A DNA stretch of 36,093 bases from NCBI GenBank assembly GCA_029945665.1, contig JAQSCZ010000032.1, positions 1 through 36,093 of the forward strand, read 5' to 3'. The position numbers and the translations under genes were made by a program. Below are positions 17,002 to 25,725 of the stretch, in pieces. Source of the DNA: a bacterium (GTDB lineage Bacteria > Bacteroidota > Bacteroidia > NS11-12g > UBA955). The notes below the pieces were generated by a model, which worked only from the letters and a program-made list of their open reading frames with translations, was not told the origin of the DNA and ran no database searches. Each line of letters starts with the position of its first letter. Within the stretch, counting starts at the first letter, position 1.

Positions 17002-20000
17002 ATGAAATCTAATGTAAAATATATTTTATCTTTTGTTTTCATTTTTTTTTATGCAATAATTATTAATGTTGTTGCTCAAAATTCTAATGGCAATGCAGCA
17101 CCGAATACTCACACTGGTTACCATAGTGAATATATTTGGCTTTCACCAACAAAGCTAAAGTTCGTTTTTTATACACAAAGAGCTTGTGCTTTAATATCGA
17201 TATTTTCTAATAAACATTTCCCTGATACTTGTTACTTCAGATTGTTTGTCAATAATAAAAGAGTTATTTCAAATGTTCTGGCCTTTCGCGATAGTTCATT
17301 TGCGCATCCCTATACACAATGTGCTGGATTAACTGATTGTGCAGGAGAAGGTGATGGTTCTGGTAGTAATGCATATCATATTTTTCGTTATACAGGCACA
17401 GTAGACTTTAGTAATCAAAGTATAAAAGATACTTTAGATAAATTGAATGCTTGTATGGTAGATATTGCTTTTATGGGTGGATATCGAAATCCAAATGTTG
17501 CCTCCAATTTTGTTTCTGGAACTAATACTGCGCCTGATAGTTTGTATGCCTATCTCCAGGTAAATAGATGTTTTAAGTGGAAAGCAGGGGACCGTTCTCC
17601 TAAAATTAGGAATTTTCAACCTTTTACTGCGGATAATTTAAGACAAGCAGGAATAATTCAAATAGATATGGGTTATAGTAAAGGTGACCAAGGAGATAGT
17701 TTAAATTATCTATTAACCCAACCAAGGAAATATAGAGATGCACTGGTTTATTATCCATTTACATCGAATTATTCACTTTCATACTATTATACTTCATACT
17801 GCCCAGGCGGTGCTCCGTGTGCTGCTGCCCCCGAAGCTAAACCGCCTAGGGGTTTTTATTTAAGCCCTAAAACGGGTGTAATTAAGTTTTATAAGCCCAC
17901 AATCGATAATAGTGTTAATATCAATCCCATTTTGGCAGTAATATGCGAGAGTTACAAGAAAGACAGCACAGGGACTTATGTGAAAGTCTCTTCCTTGGTT
18001 CGAAATAATATAAACTATGTTTTTGGAGGAACACTTCCGGCTGATTTAAAATTAAATACCAGTCCCTATGTCATTGGTCTTGATTATTCTTATAATGTTT
18101 GCGAGGAAGCTTCTGATACTATTAACTTTTCAATAAGGGATACACTAGCAGAGAACCAATCAACTTCTGATACAATTGAATACAGATGGTTGAATGAGAT
18201 TCCAGGCTCCTCGGCAACTGTTAAGAATTTTGGAAACCCAGAACCTAATATTCAAATAATTTGGACTCCTCCAGCCGATAGTTATATAAATAGTCCATAT
18301 ACATTTAATATTTATTCAAATGAAAAACAATGTTCGCCTAAAAGGCAATACATGTTTAGATCAGCTGAATTTATTCCAGTTCCACGGCCTAAATTTAAAT
18401 TGAAAATAGATACAACTAATTGTGGGAAACTAAGATTTTCGGCATCTACTTTGCAAAGCGATCCTTTTAAAATTAAATGGACAATTTATAACATTACAGA
18501 TACAATAAAAATTAGTTCAAAATTAAATGATAGTGTTGATTTACCATACTCAGGTAAGTGGTACATCAAACTCAAAGTAGAAAACAGTAAACATGGTTGT
18601 ACAGATTCTTGGCTAGATTCTATTTTGCCTGTAAATTCGGCCATTATTTCAAGTATCAGTAAGTTGAAAAGCAAAGTTTGTAAAGGCCAAATAGCATACT
18701 TTAGTAACGTAACAAAAAATACTATCGGAGGTTTAAGTTATCAGTGGATTAGAAATGGTCAGATTGTTTCAACTGCCTCAGATTATTATACAATAATCAA
18801 TGATACAACAAAAGTGAAATTTATTGTGTTTGATAAGAGGAACTGCAATGCATCAGATAGTGTGACAATTACAACTTTCCCTGAAAAAACAATTTATCAT
18901 TTGCCAGATACCTCCTTTTGTAATAATGAAAGTATAAATATAAAAGCAATACCTCCTCAAATAATAGATACCATTACATGGATGCATAATGTTAGTAAAA
19001 CTGCAACACAATCTTTGACTAAAAAAGGTACGTATATTCTAAATTACAAGGATAGTAATAAGTGCGAGTTAAATGATACATTTGTTTTAAATGAAATTGA
19101 ACCACTTTTATTACACTCTTTTAACGATATAAGTTTATGTAAAAATGATACATTAAAACTAAATACGCCATTAAATTCAAATGTAGACTATGATTCAATT
19201 TTATTTATTAAAGATGGTTTTGTTGTTAGTCGGAATTATTATCCCCAACTATTGTTTAACAAAAATGCCATAATGAACTTAACCGTTTATGGTACTAAGT
19301 TCAATAAGCAATGCAAAGTGAGTGATACTTTTAATGTTGTTATATTTCCTGATTCTGATATAAAAATTAAAGTTTCCTCAACCGATTCTTGTATGAAAGG
19401 GAACGTCTTCTATGTGGAAAAAACTGGGTCTACATCAACTAGTAGTATGGGTGTTAATTGGGGTGATTCTAAATATGAGAACCTGAGTGGAAGAATAAAC
19501 CATACATATAAGGATACTGGCAATTATTTAATCCAACTTTATGTAATGACAAAAGACAATTGTTTGGATACTTCAAAAAAACAAGTTCATGTATTTCCAT
19601 CGCCAGAAATTCAGTATGCACTTAATGACTCCATACAGTGTCTAGAAAATAATTTATTTATACTTCAATTGACCTCAAATTCAATTTCAGGACTTAAGCA
19701 CGATATTAATTGGGGAGATAATGTCAATAATAATAATTTAGGTAATGGAACATACAGCCACGAATATATAAGGGATAACTCAAGTTTGGGAAATAAATTA
19801 ATTCAAATTTTCGCAACAAATAATTTTTCATGTAAAGATTCAGTTAAGAAAAAAATTGAAATTGTTGCAAGTCCAAAAGTGAAAATCGGAGCTTATGGCT
19901 TTTGTATTGGAGACCGGTGTTTTTTTGATGGTATAATTTCCAATTTTGTTCCAATAAAAAGCTACATCTGGAACATCAATAATGAACAGGTATCTACATC

Positions 20001-20664
20001 AAAAAGTTATACGCGCTTGTTGGATACGATTTCAATTCACCATATTTCACTAAATGTTTTATCAGATCAAAATTGTAGTGGTTTTGATTCTATAGATTTT
20101 ACCTTGATAGAAAAACCCGTCGCTAATTTTAGTTATGAAAGATTGAATGAAAATATAAATGGATTTCCATTTCATTTCGTTGATCATTCTTTGAAAAACA
20201 ATACATGGTCGTGGTACTTTGGTAAAACTGGCTCATCCTTAATTCAAAATCCTGATTTCACTTTTATAGATACTGGATATACAAAAGTAAAATTGGTTGT
20301 CTCAAATAATAATATTTGTTATGATAGTATTGAAAAAATATTGCCTGTTTTTGGTAGAATAGTTTTTTATTTTCCGAATGCTTTTAGCCCTAATGGAAAT
20401 GGAATAAATGATGGATTTGGGCTTAATCCTAATCAATATTATTTAGTAAAGAATTACCATATAGAGATATTTAATAGATGGGGAGAGAAAGTTTTTGAAA
20501 CTACTGATATTAAAGAACATTGGCTTGTTTCAAATTCAGGCTCGTCATTCTCACTTGGTAAGAAGGATGGTCCTCAACAAGGTATTTATTTATACAAAGT
20601 GGTAATTAAGGATATTTATAATAGAGAACAAGAATTAACAGGAGCTGTGGAAGTTTTGAGGTGA
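17002..20664 (+). CDS. Large secreted surface protein with PKD/Ig-like repeats and a T9SS type-B sorting domain
   Basis: This 1220-residue exported protein is probably displayed on the cell surface by the type IX system. A signal peptide (about 25 residues, hydrophobic ILSFVFIFFYAIIINVV, cleavage near AQ) leads a cysteine-containing N-terminal region with no family I can name. A long series of beta-sandwich modules follows. Two or three near the end look like PKD domains, for example NWGDSKYENLSGRINHTYKD, a second with INWGDN, and a last one with WSWYFGKTGSS. Residues 1118-1220 are the gliding-motility-associated C-terminal domain: YFPNAFSPNGNGINDGF, then EIFNRWGEKVFET, then GIYLYKVVIKD and a final GAVEVLR. 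The part between HWLV and GPQQG is longer than usual and lacks the common WDG. Adhesion or matrix roles are typical but not proven here. Confidence 0.85.
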   Translation: MKSNVKYILSFVFIFFYAIIINVVAQNSNGNAAPNTHTGYHSEYIWLSPTKLKFVFYTQRACALISIFSNKHFPDTCYFRLFVNNKRVISNVLAFRDSSFAHPYTQCAGLTDCAGEGDGSGSNAYHIFRYTGTVDFSNQSIKDTLDKLNACMVDIAFMGGYRNPNVASNFVSGTNTAPDSLYAYLQVNRCFKWKAGDRSPKIRNFQPFTADNLRQAGIIQIDMGYSKGDQGDSLNYLLTQPRKYRDALVYYPFTSNYSLSYYYTSYCPGGAPCAAAPEAKPPRGFYLSPKTGVIKFYKPTIDNSVNINPILAVICESYKKDSTGTYVKVSSLVRNNINYVFGGTLPADLKLNTSPYVIGLDYSYNVCEEASDTINFSIRDTLAENQSTSDTIEYRWLNEIPGSSATVKNFGNPEPNIQIIWTPPADSYINSPYTFNIYSNEKQCSPKRQYMFRSAEFIPVPRPKFKLKIDTTNCGKLRFSASTLQSDPFKIKWTIYNITDTIKISSKLNDSVDLPYSGKWYIKLKVENSKHGCTDSWLDSILPVNSAIISSISKLKSKVCKGQIAYFSNVTKNTIGGLSYQWIRNGQIVSTASDYYTIINDTTKVKFIVFDKRNCNASDSVTITTFPEKTIYHLPDTSFCNNESINIKAIPPQIIDTITWMHNVSKTATQSLTKKGTYILNYKDSNKCELNDTFVLNEIEPLLLHSFNDISLCKNDTLKLNTPLNSNVDYDSILFIKDGFVVSRNYYPQLLFNKNAIMNLTVYGTKFNKQCKVSDTFNVVIFPDSDIKIKVSSTDSCMKGNVFYVEKTGSTSTSSMGVNWGDSKYENLSGRINHTYKDTGNYLIQLYVMTKDNCLDTSKKQVHVFPSPEIQYALNDSIQCLENNLFILQLTSNSISGLKHDINWGDNVNNNNLGNGTYSHEYIRDNSSLGNKLIQIFATNNFSCKDSVKKKIEIVASPKVKIGAYGFCIGDRCFFDGIISNFVPIKSYIWNINNEQVSTSKSYTRLLDTISIHHISLNVLSDQNCSGFDSIDFTLIEKPVANFSYERLNENINGFPFHFVDHSLKNNTWSWYFGKTGSSLIQNPDFTFIDTGYTKVKLVVSNNNICYDSIEKILPVFGRIVFYFPNAFSPNGNGINDGFGLNPNQYYLVKNYHIEIFNRWGEKVFETTDIKEHWLVSNSGSSFSLGKKDGPQQGIYLYKVVIKDIYNREQELTGAVEVLR

Positions 20665-20701
20665 TTTAGGAAGTTGATTAATTTGAAATCGTTTACCGTA
20701 A

Positions 20702-21349
20702 CTAATGCTCCTTAAAATAAGCCATATACTTTAATCCTCTTGCGCAATATTCTGCATCATAGGTACGCGGTCCACCGATAGTAGGGTGGGGCATGCCCGT
20801 GTTATGTATATGAAAGGCATCCTTGTATTTCTCTTTTTTAAGGTATTTGCCATAGGTCATATCAATCCATTTAGTGCCATAATAAACAGCATTGTCACCT
20901 CTTATGTCTTTTGCCTTTATATTTAATAATAAGCACTTGTAACCCATCAGCTGAAATGGCCCCCAACTACTTGCCAAATTCTTAAGGGCATCGTCGTTGG
21001 CATCAGCTAGCATTTCTTTTGTAACATGTTCGTAGTTTTCGAGGGTGCCGAATTTTACCATTTTTAATTTATTATAAACATGGGGTTCTAGGCGTTGCGC
21101 AAATTCTTTTCGTCCTCCACACTCTAACATACACAGTGCTTTTAAATATTCAGGTGAAATTTCGAAAATTGCTGCGCAGCTATCAATCGAAGTTCCGTAA
21201 TTTTTACTCACTTGTTCGAGCCCACTTTTACGATCTTCAATATTTATATTTTTCTTTTGCAGATAAGGAATCAAATACACCAAAACTGCAGTGGCAGTGG
21301 CTAAAATAAGAAACAGAATAAATAGGCCTTTTAGGTTTTTCATTTGCAA
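20702..21349 (-). CDS. Lysozyme-fold (muramidase / lytic-transglycosylase-like) protein with N-terminal membrane anchor
   Basis: This 215-residue protein probably cleaves the glycan strands of peptidoglycan. A single hydrophobic segment at about 8-29 serves as a signal anchor or uncleaved signal, followed by a polar linker. The catalytic domain shows the order seen in lysozyme-like enzymes: an acidic residue Glu76 in MLECGG as candidate catalyst, SSWGPFQLMGY at 127-137 (the SxGxFQ-x-G substrate-groove motif), and HNTG at 182-185, matching the AYNAG/HNTG site of transglycosylases. RRLEPH-like text (QRLEPHVYNKL) between the first two motifs suggests the N-acetylmuramidase type. The start could also be Met3. 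It is convergent with the surface-protein gene 37 bases away and lies downstream of the T9SS repeat protein in the same direction. The exact glycosidase family is not settled by eye. Confidence 0.65.
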   Translation of the reverse strand: MQMKNLKGLFILFLILATATAVLVYLIPYLQKKNINIEDRKSGLEQVSKNYGTSIDSCAAIFEISPEYLKALCMLECGGRKEFAQRLEPHVYNKLKMVKFGTLENYEHVTKEMLADANDDALKNLASSWGPFQLMGYKCLLLNIKAKDIRGDNAVYYGTKWIDMTYGKYLKKEKYKDAFHIHNTGMPHPTIGGPRTYDAEYCARGLKYMAYFKEH

Positions 21350-21471
21350 AACACGAAAGTAAATTAATTGCAGTGAATAGGCAAGGAATTGGAAATTAGT
21401 AAACCAATAATATGCAATATGTAAAGAATATTTTTATTCTTAGATAGTACTCCTCAGAATTTTGAAAATCG

Positions 21472-22875
21472 CTATTGCTTAATAATAAATTGAGAATGGT
21501 AAATGCCTTCATTGTTATAAATCTTTACAAGATAAATACCATTTGGATAATTTTGTAGGTCGATAATAGGGTTATTATTTCCAGCATCTAATACGGATTC
21601 TAAAACACATTCGCCCAATGTATTGTATAAAGCAAACTTAAAGTCGAGTGATTCATGCTTTGCAATGTGAATTATTCCATTGCTTGGATTGGGGTAAATT
21701 AAAATGCTATTTGTTAAATTTTCCTTGTGTATTCCCACAGTGCCAGATGCATCAGTTTTTATAATAAAGGCAGAATTTTCATTCAATATATATTGACTTA
21801 TGCCTACCATTGTCATACTGCCATCATCTTGAATCATAAAGTCGCGGCATTGATCGAATCTGTTTGTGCCATAAAAATTTATAGACTTTAAATTTAAATT
21901 ATTGTCCAATTTAAGAATTGTAACATCGCCCATGCTATCTGAATAAGAAGTGGAATAACCAAGGCAATAAACGACATTGTCTTTTATTTGTGCCGATAAA
22001 AAAATGTCATCCCCTTTGAATCCATAGGTGTTTTCTTTGGTAATATCTCCGGCATTATTAATGATGGCAGAATAAGCCTGAAGTTTATTTGTAGGGTCAT
22101 CTTTTTGACCGAACATCATCACATTGTTATTAAATTTTATAACCTTGTACAGAACATTCCGACCTTGATTAACCATCGTTTTCGTCCAATTTAAATCGCC
22201 ATTTTTAGTGCAACTTAAGTAATGAGAATTGCTGATATTATTGCTTGTGTCGTATGCAAAGCCAGATAATATTAGATTGTTATCCGAAGTGAAACATAAA
22301 CTTACGCCAATTTCATTCATACTATCTCCAAAATGTTTTTGAAAAATAAGTTGACCATCTTTATTAATTTTAGTAAGAAAAACATCGTATTCTTTTGAAC
22401 CAAAACTTTCTGTTCTACCAACCGAATAGATATTGCCATCGGTATCTTCGATAGACAAATAAAGGACATCATCCAATATGGAATCTCCTACAAGCAAACT
22501 CCAAATTTTATTTCCGTTTCCATCAATCTTAACCAAATAACCATCGCACTCTTGATTGTAAAAAGCGGAATGGCCAGTAATTAAATAATTATTGTCGGCT
22601 AATTTTAAAATATTATTGCCTCCATCTTCATTTTTTAAACCAAAATTTTTCTGCCAAATTATTTTGCCCTTGCCATCTATTTTCATGGCATACATATCAC
22701 CATTTATATCCGAGGTTGATTTGTCCAAACCACTAATAATACACTCGCCATTATCTGCAGCAGCAATGCCTCTGATATCCGAATAGCCACTTGTTAGTAT
22801 GTGTTGCTGGTAACTTGATTGAGCATTCAAGCCCACATTAAGCAAGTATAGAAAAATTAAAGATAGTTTTTTCAT
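21472..22875 (-). CDS. Secreted beta-propeller-like repeat protein with a T9SS type-A sorting domain
   Basis: This 467-residue exported protein starts with a signal peptide (MKKLSLIFLYLLNVGLNA, then Gln). The body consists of repeats of about 50 residues with the pattern DGYLVKIDGNGNKIW, FGDS or FG, a hydrophobic strand, DNNLILSG. Such repeats usually fold as blades of a beta-propeller. Six or so copies are visible between residues 30 and 375. Residues 391-467 form a canonical type-A C-terminal domain (ILIYPNPSNGIIHI, ALYNTLGECV, YPNGIYLVKIYN, FIIKQ), so it is exported through the outer membrane and either anchored or released. No catalytic motif is visible. The gene stands alone on its strand; the 122-base gap to the lysozyme-fold gene downstream holds only an AT-rich 7-bp hairpin (21424-21441). 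Confidence 0.85.
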   Translation of the reverse strand: MKKLSLIFLYLLNVGLNAQSSYQQHILTSGYSDIRGIAAADNGECIISGLDKSTSDINGDMYAMKIDGKGKIIWQKNFGLKNEDGGNNILKLADNNYLITGHSAFYNQECDGYLVKIDGNGNKIWSLLVGDSILDDVLYLSIEDTDGNIYSVGRTESFGSKEYDVFLTKINKDGQLIFQKHFGDSMNEIGVSLCFTSDNNLILSGFAYDTSNNISNSHYLSCTKNGDLNWTKTMVNQGRNVLYKVIKFNNNVMMFGQKDDPTNKLQAYSAIINNAGDITKENTYGFKGDDIFLSAQIKDNVVYCLGYSTSYSDSMGDVTILKLDNNLNLKSINFYGTNRFDQCRDFMIQDDGSMTMVGISQYILNENSAFIIKTDASGTVGIHKENLTNSILIYPNPSNGIIHIAKHESLDFKFALYNTLGECVLESVLDAGNNNPIIDLQNYPNGIYLVKIYNNEGIYHSQFIIKQ

Positions 22876-23145
22876 GATTTAACAACCCAATTAATTGTTA
22901 ATTATTGTAGTATGTAATTATTATTGCAATTTTATGACATATTATTGAAGGGTTGTGAATGGATGAAATTGTGCATTTTTAATTCGCTCAAAGGTTTAAT
23001 TGTATTAATATTCAATCCAAGTTTACAAAGACTAAAAACGATGCTTAATGAAAAGAGAGATAATTTGAAATTAGCTGCATCGTTAGTATTCTATATATTT
23101 TCTTTGAGTAGTTTTGGTAATCGACCTTGCGTTTAGAATAAGTTT
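22876..23145. other. 270-base interval without a convincing gene
   Basis: AT-rich interval between two minus-strand genes. A plus-strand frame begins at 22924; its last part (from ATG 23041, 31 codons) reads like a basic start plus a hydrophobic signal-peptide core, then stops at 23136. It could be the remnant of an exported protein gene. No terminator or clear promoter was found. Confidence 0.4.
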
Positions 23146-24513
23146 TTACTTCCCTCCCAAATCAATCAACTCATCTCCTTTTTGATAAGGCATGTAGGTA
23201 AGAATAAATTGCAGCATCTCATCAGTCGTGCGCATGCTAGCGCCCCCATGGTCGTTGCGCTCACCAATTAGTTGAGGTGGATTGAATGGGTTATTGGGGT
23301 TTTTTATTGTATTGTCAAATACTGCTTCTACTCTTATGATACTGCCTTTCGGAATCTTAACAGGTTTGGTAAACGTATAAAAGTATTGCCACCTGAATTG
23401 CCATTGGGGTATTTTAATTAAGCGCACCGTATCGCCATTCGGTTTTAAAGCATAGGCTTTAAATTGTTGACCAATTAAATGCATATGAGGGTTAATCGTT
23501 AATACAGAAATATCGTTGTATATGGTCAGCTCTGTGATGTGTTTGGAGATGGCATTAGGTGCAATTTGTAAAGGTGGAACAATTGGCGCTACCCCATTGG
23601 TGCCTAACATTATTTCAAAGGTTGGACGCTCGGGTTTTTTATCTGCGAAATAAACATACAATTTAGAACTGTCAATCAGCGCTTTTTTACTCGGTCCGTA
23701 ATGAATATCATTGGCTATAAAAGTGCCATTCGGTGACAATATAAAGCCACCAATACCATTGGGGTATTTAACGCCAAAACTACCAGGTAAATAATTAAAG
23801 GCCGAATGGATGCGCTCCGGTTTGGTGCCGTTAGCATTTAATAATTCCAATCGATTAAATTGAGCAAGAAAATGAGAGTCATTTGTTTCTATAATGCGCT
23901 TACCTGCAAAAGGGTTTGTAAGTTGGTCGTATAATAATAAATGACCATTGGCATGGTGTACAATACTCGGCTGGCCTGCTACAAATTCTACCGACTTAAC
24001 ATATTGAGCCTGTTTAATTTGATATGGGATTTTAATTAAATAAAACCGATCAGTATTGTTGTTTTCAATGGTTACTGGTGGAACATCAATCACTAAATCA
24101 GGTGGTCCTAAAACCGATTGTCGTTTATAGGATAGCATGGGTTTTAATTGATTGGTATCGCCTGCTGATTTGCCTGTTGTGGCCCATTTTTGAATGAGTT
24201 CTATTTCAGATTCACTTAATAATCGCTCGTTAAGAAAATGGGTGTACAAACGGTCGGCTGGCCAAGGAGGCATATAGCCTGTGCGTGTAACAAAGGCAAT
24301 TGTTTTAGCGCGCTTGGCTACATCTGTATAAGAAATTAAATTAAATGGAGCACCTCCATTGGGTTGATGACAAGGGGTGCAATTTTTATAGACAATAGGG
24401 GCAATGTCTTTAGAAAAAGTAAGTTCTTTTTCGCCACATGAAACCAAACAAAAACTAGTCAGGCTCGATAAAACAGCCAACAGGAGTTGTTTCTGAAATT
24501 TCAATGGGTTCAT
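23146..24513 (-). CDS. Lipoprotein with a c-type heme site and a PHM-like copper type II monooxygenase core
   Basis: This 455-residue lipoprotein has a lipobox LVSC with Cys26 as the lipidated residue. Residues 32-115 are a cytochrome-c-like domain: heme motif CTPCH at 45-49 and Met81 in MPPW as probable axial ligand. Residues 150-440 resemble the two beta-sandwich domains of peptidylglycine hydroxylating monooxygenase. All six copper ligands have counterparts: His186, His187 and His271 for the first copper, and His343, His345 (HMH) and Met433 (DEML) for the second. It would therefore be a periplasm-facing or surface-exposed copper/heme redox protein; substrate unknown. Its start lies inside the redoxin gene (59-base overlap, different frame), so translation is likely coupled. 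Protein families of this make-up are known from Planctomycetes and Acidobacteria, to my recollection as fusions with the redoxin part. Confidence 0.82.
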   Translation of the reverse strand: MNPLKFQKQLLLAVLSSLTSFCLVSCGEKELTFSKDIAPIVYKNCTPCHQPNGGAPFNLISYTDVAKRAKTIAFVTRTGYMPPWPADRLYTHFLNERLLSESEIELIQKWATTGKSAGDTNQLKPMLSYKRQSVLGPPDLVIDVPPVTIENNNTDRFYLIKIPYQIKQAQYVKSVEFVAGQPSIVHHANGHLLLYDQLTNPFAGKRIIETNDSHFLAQFNRLELLNANGTKPERIHSAFNYLPGSFGVKYPNGIGGFILSPNGTFIANDIHYGPSKKALIDSSKLYVYFADKKPERPTFEIMLGTNGVAPIVPPLQIAPNAISKHITELTIYNDISVLTINPHMHLIGQQFKAYALKPNGDTVRLIKIPQWQFRWQYFYTFTKPVKIPKGSIIRVEAVFDNTIKNPNNPFNPPQLIGERNDHGGASMRTTDEMLQFILTYMPYQKGDELIDLGGK

Positions 24514-25000
24514 TTTTCTGCAACGAAATTAAGGCTTTCTCAATATAATTTATACTGGCTTGTGGTTTCTGTGAACTGATGCTTTCAAAACGATCGTCAA
24601 TTTTACCCGAGTATAAATATTGATCGCCTGAATGTTTCGAATAAATAAGTGCCTGAGGAGTGGTAGTAGCTCCCATGGTATGGGCAATTTGATTCGAACC
24701 ATCCATCACAATTCGGTTATAAGGAATGGAATCGTAAGCACAAAAGTCTTTGATGTCTTGCTCGGATTGTGGTCCCGAAAAAACATATTGAAAATTGTAA
24801 TACTGCCCGAATTTTTGATATGTGGATTTAAAACTGCCTTGGTATTTCTGACAAATGGGGCATTCGGCATTCAAAAAATAAATAATAGTTGTTTTGTTGA
24901 GGGTGAGTCCATTTGCAAATACTATCGAGGGAGTACTTGTTTTTCGAGGAGCCTCTTGGCAAGCTGTCAAAGCTATTAAAACAAGTGCAAGGTATTTCAC
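24455..25000 (-). CDS. Thioredoxin-fold (redoxin) lipoprotein
   Basis: This 181-residue periplasmic lipoprotein starts with GTG at 25000 and has lipobox LTAC with Cys14 lipidated. The thioredoxin fold carries CPIC (Cys47, Cys50) in NAECPICQKY and the cis-proline loop TTTPQALIY. It is likely to reduce or transfer disulfides outside the cytoplasm, or to deliver a cofactor; an exact role is not known. The C-terminus TTPVGCFIE, with Cys176, looks like the conserved junction that in fused homologues leads straight into the c-heme domain. Here a stop follows at once and the next gene has begun 59 bases earlier in another frame. A good promoter stands 26-54 bases upstream. It is divergent from the ECF sigma factor gene at 25107, with 106 bases shared between them. 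Confidence 0.85.
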   Translation of the reverse strand: MKYLALVLIALTACQEAPRKTSTPSIVFANGLTLNKTTIIYFLNAECPICQKYQGSFKSTYQKFGQYYNFQYVFSGPQSEQDIKDFCAYDSIPYNRIVMDGSNQIAHTMGATTTPQALIYSKHSGDQYLYSGKIDDRFESISSQKPQASINYIEKALISLQKNEPIEISETTPVGCFIEPD

Positions 25001-25025
25001 AACAGTTAGTTTATTTAGTGTTATG

Positions 25026-25054
25026 CAAAGATAATTAATACTTCACTGATTCAA
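25026..25054 (-). promoter_or_regulatory. Promoter of the redoxin / copper-monooxygenase pair
   Basis: On the minus strand TTG (25054-25052) is followed after 18 bases by TATCTTTG (25033-25026), a perfect match to TAnnTTTG. Transcription would start near 25020, giving a leader of about 20 bases to the GTG start. This is the best full promoter in the window. Confidence 0.6.
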
Positions 25055-25106
25055 TAAATGGAGGGTCTTGAATTTTTTTCAATAAGGCATTAAACCTTTT
25101 GGCACG

Positions 25107-25688
25107 ATGTTCGTCCAACAGATACTATTGGAGGCCATTAATACCATAAGCGACCATGAATTGATGTCGACTTTTGTAAAAGAACAAAAGCCGGAAAATC
25201 TATTTCGCGAACTTATGGGGAGATATAAGGTGAAAGTATATTGGCAAGTGAGGCGAATATTAGTGCACCATGATGATGCGGATGAGGTAAGTCAGATTGT
25301 GTTTATTAAATTATGGCAGAATGCGGAGTCTTTTCAATTCAACAGTGCTTTGAGTAGTTTTATTTATCGCATTGCTTACAACGAAAGTATCACATTTTTA
25401 AAACAAAAAAAGCGGTTCCAATCATTCGATGATTTATTGGATGCCGATGGACATTATGCCAAAAGTATTGATAATGGTGTTGAAATGGATGGTGATCAAA
25501 TTGCTGCTAAATTGCAGAAGGCCTTATTGACATTGCCTGAAAAGCAAAGATTGGTTTTTAATTATAAGTACTTTGAAGCTATGCAATACGATGAAATAAG
25601 CGAGATAACAGGCACCTCAATTGGGGCACTTAAAAGTAGCTACCATTTTGCTGTCGATAAAATTAAAAAATATTTTAACTTTGATTAA
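25107..25688 (+). CDS. ECF-type RNA polymerase sigma factor (sigma-70 family)
   Basis: This 193-residue alternative sigma factor has only regions 2 and 4. Region 2 spans about 33-100: FRELMGRYKVKVYW, then DADEVSQIVFIKLWQ at 57-71, the core-binding DxxDxxQxxFxxLW pattern, and SALSSFIYRIAYNESITFLK facing the -10 element. Region 4 spans about 133-188, with LPEKQRLVFNYKYFEAMQYD at 143-162, then EISEITGTSIGALKS, the helix-turn-helix for the -35 element. The start at 25107 is kept because the conserved SDHELMSTF helix begins at residue 15; ATG 25164 would cut into it. It heads a unit with a membrane protein and a Spy-like protein, the arrangement of many sigma/anti-sigma envelope-stress operons. 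No standard promoter was found, consistent with self-activation. Confidence 0.93.
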   Translation: MFVQQILLEAINTISDHELMSTFVKEQKPENLFRELMGRYKVKVYWQVRRILVHHDDADEVSQIVFIKLWQNAESFQFNSALSSFIYRIAYNESITFLKQKKRFQSFDDLLDADGHYAKSIDNGVEMDGDQIAAKLQKALLTLPEKQRLVFNYKYFEAMQYDEISEITGTSIGALKSSYHFAVDKIKKYFNFD

Positions 25689-25725
25689 ACCAATTTACAA
25701 TTGAATAGTCCTAATAAAAGACACC

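Noticed and set aside
22924-23136. A 70-codon plus-strand gene
   Set aside because: No homology is visible, the composition is odd, and only the last third resembles a signal peptide; listed as a possible remnant only.
24500-24525. Programmed frameshift joining the redoxin and monooxygenase frames
   Set aside because: The A-rich run near the second start could slip, but the second gene has its own start codon, signal peptide and lipobox, so separate translation is simpler.
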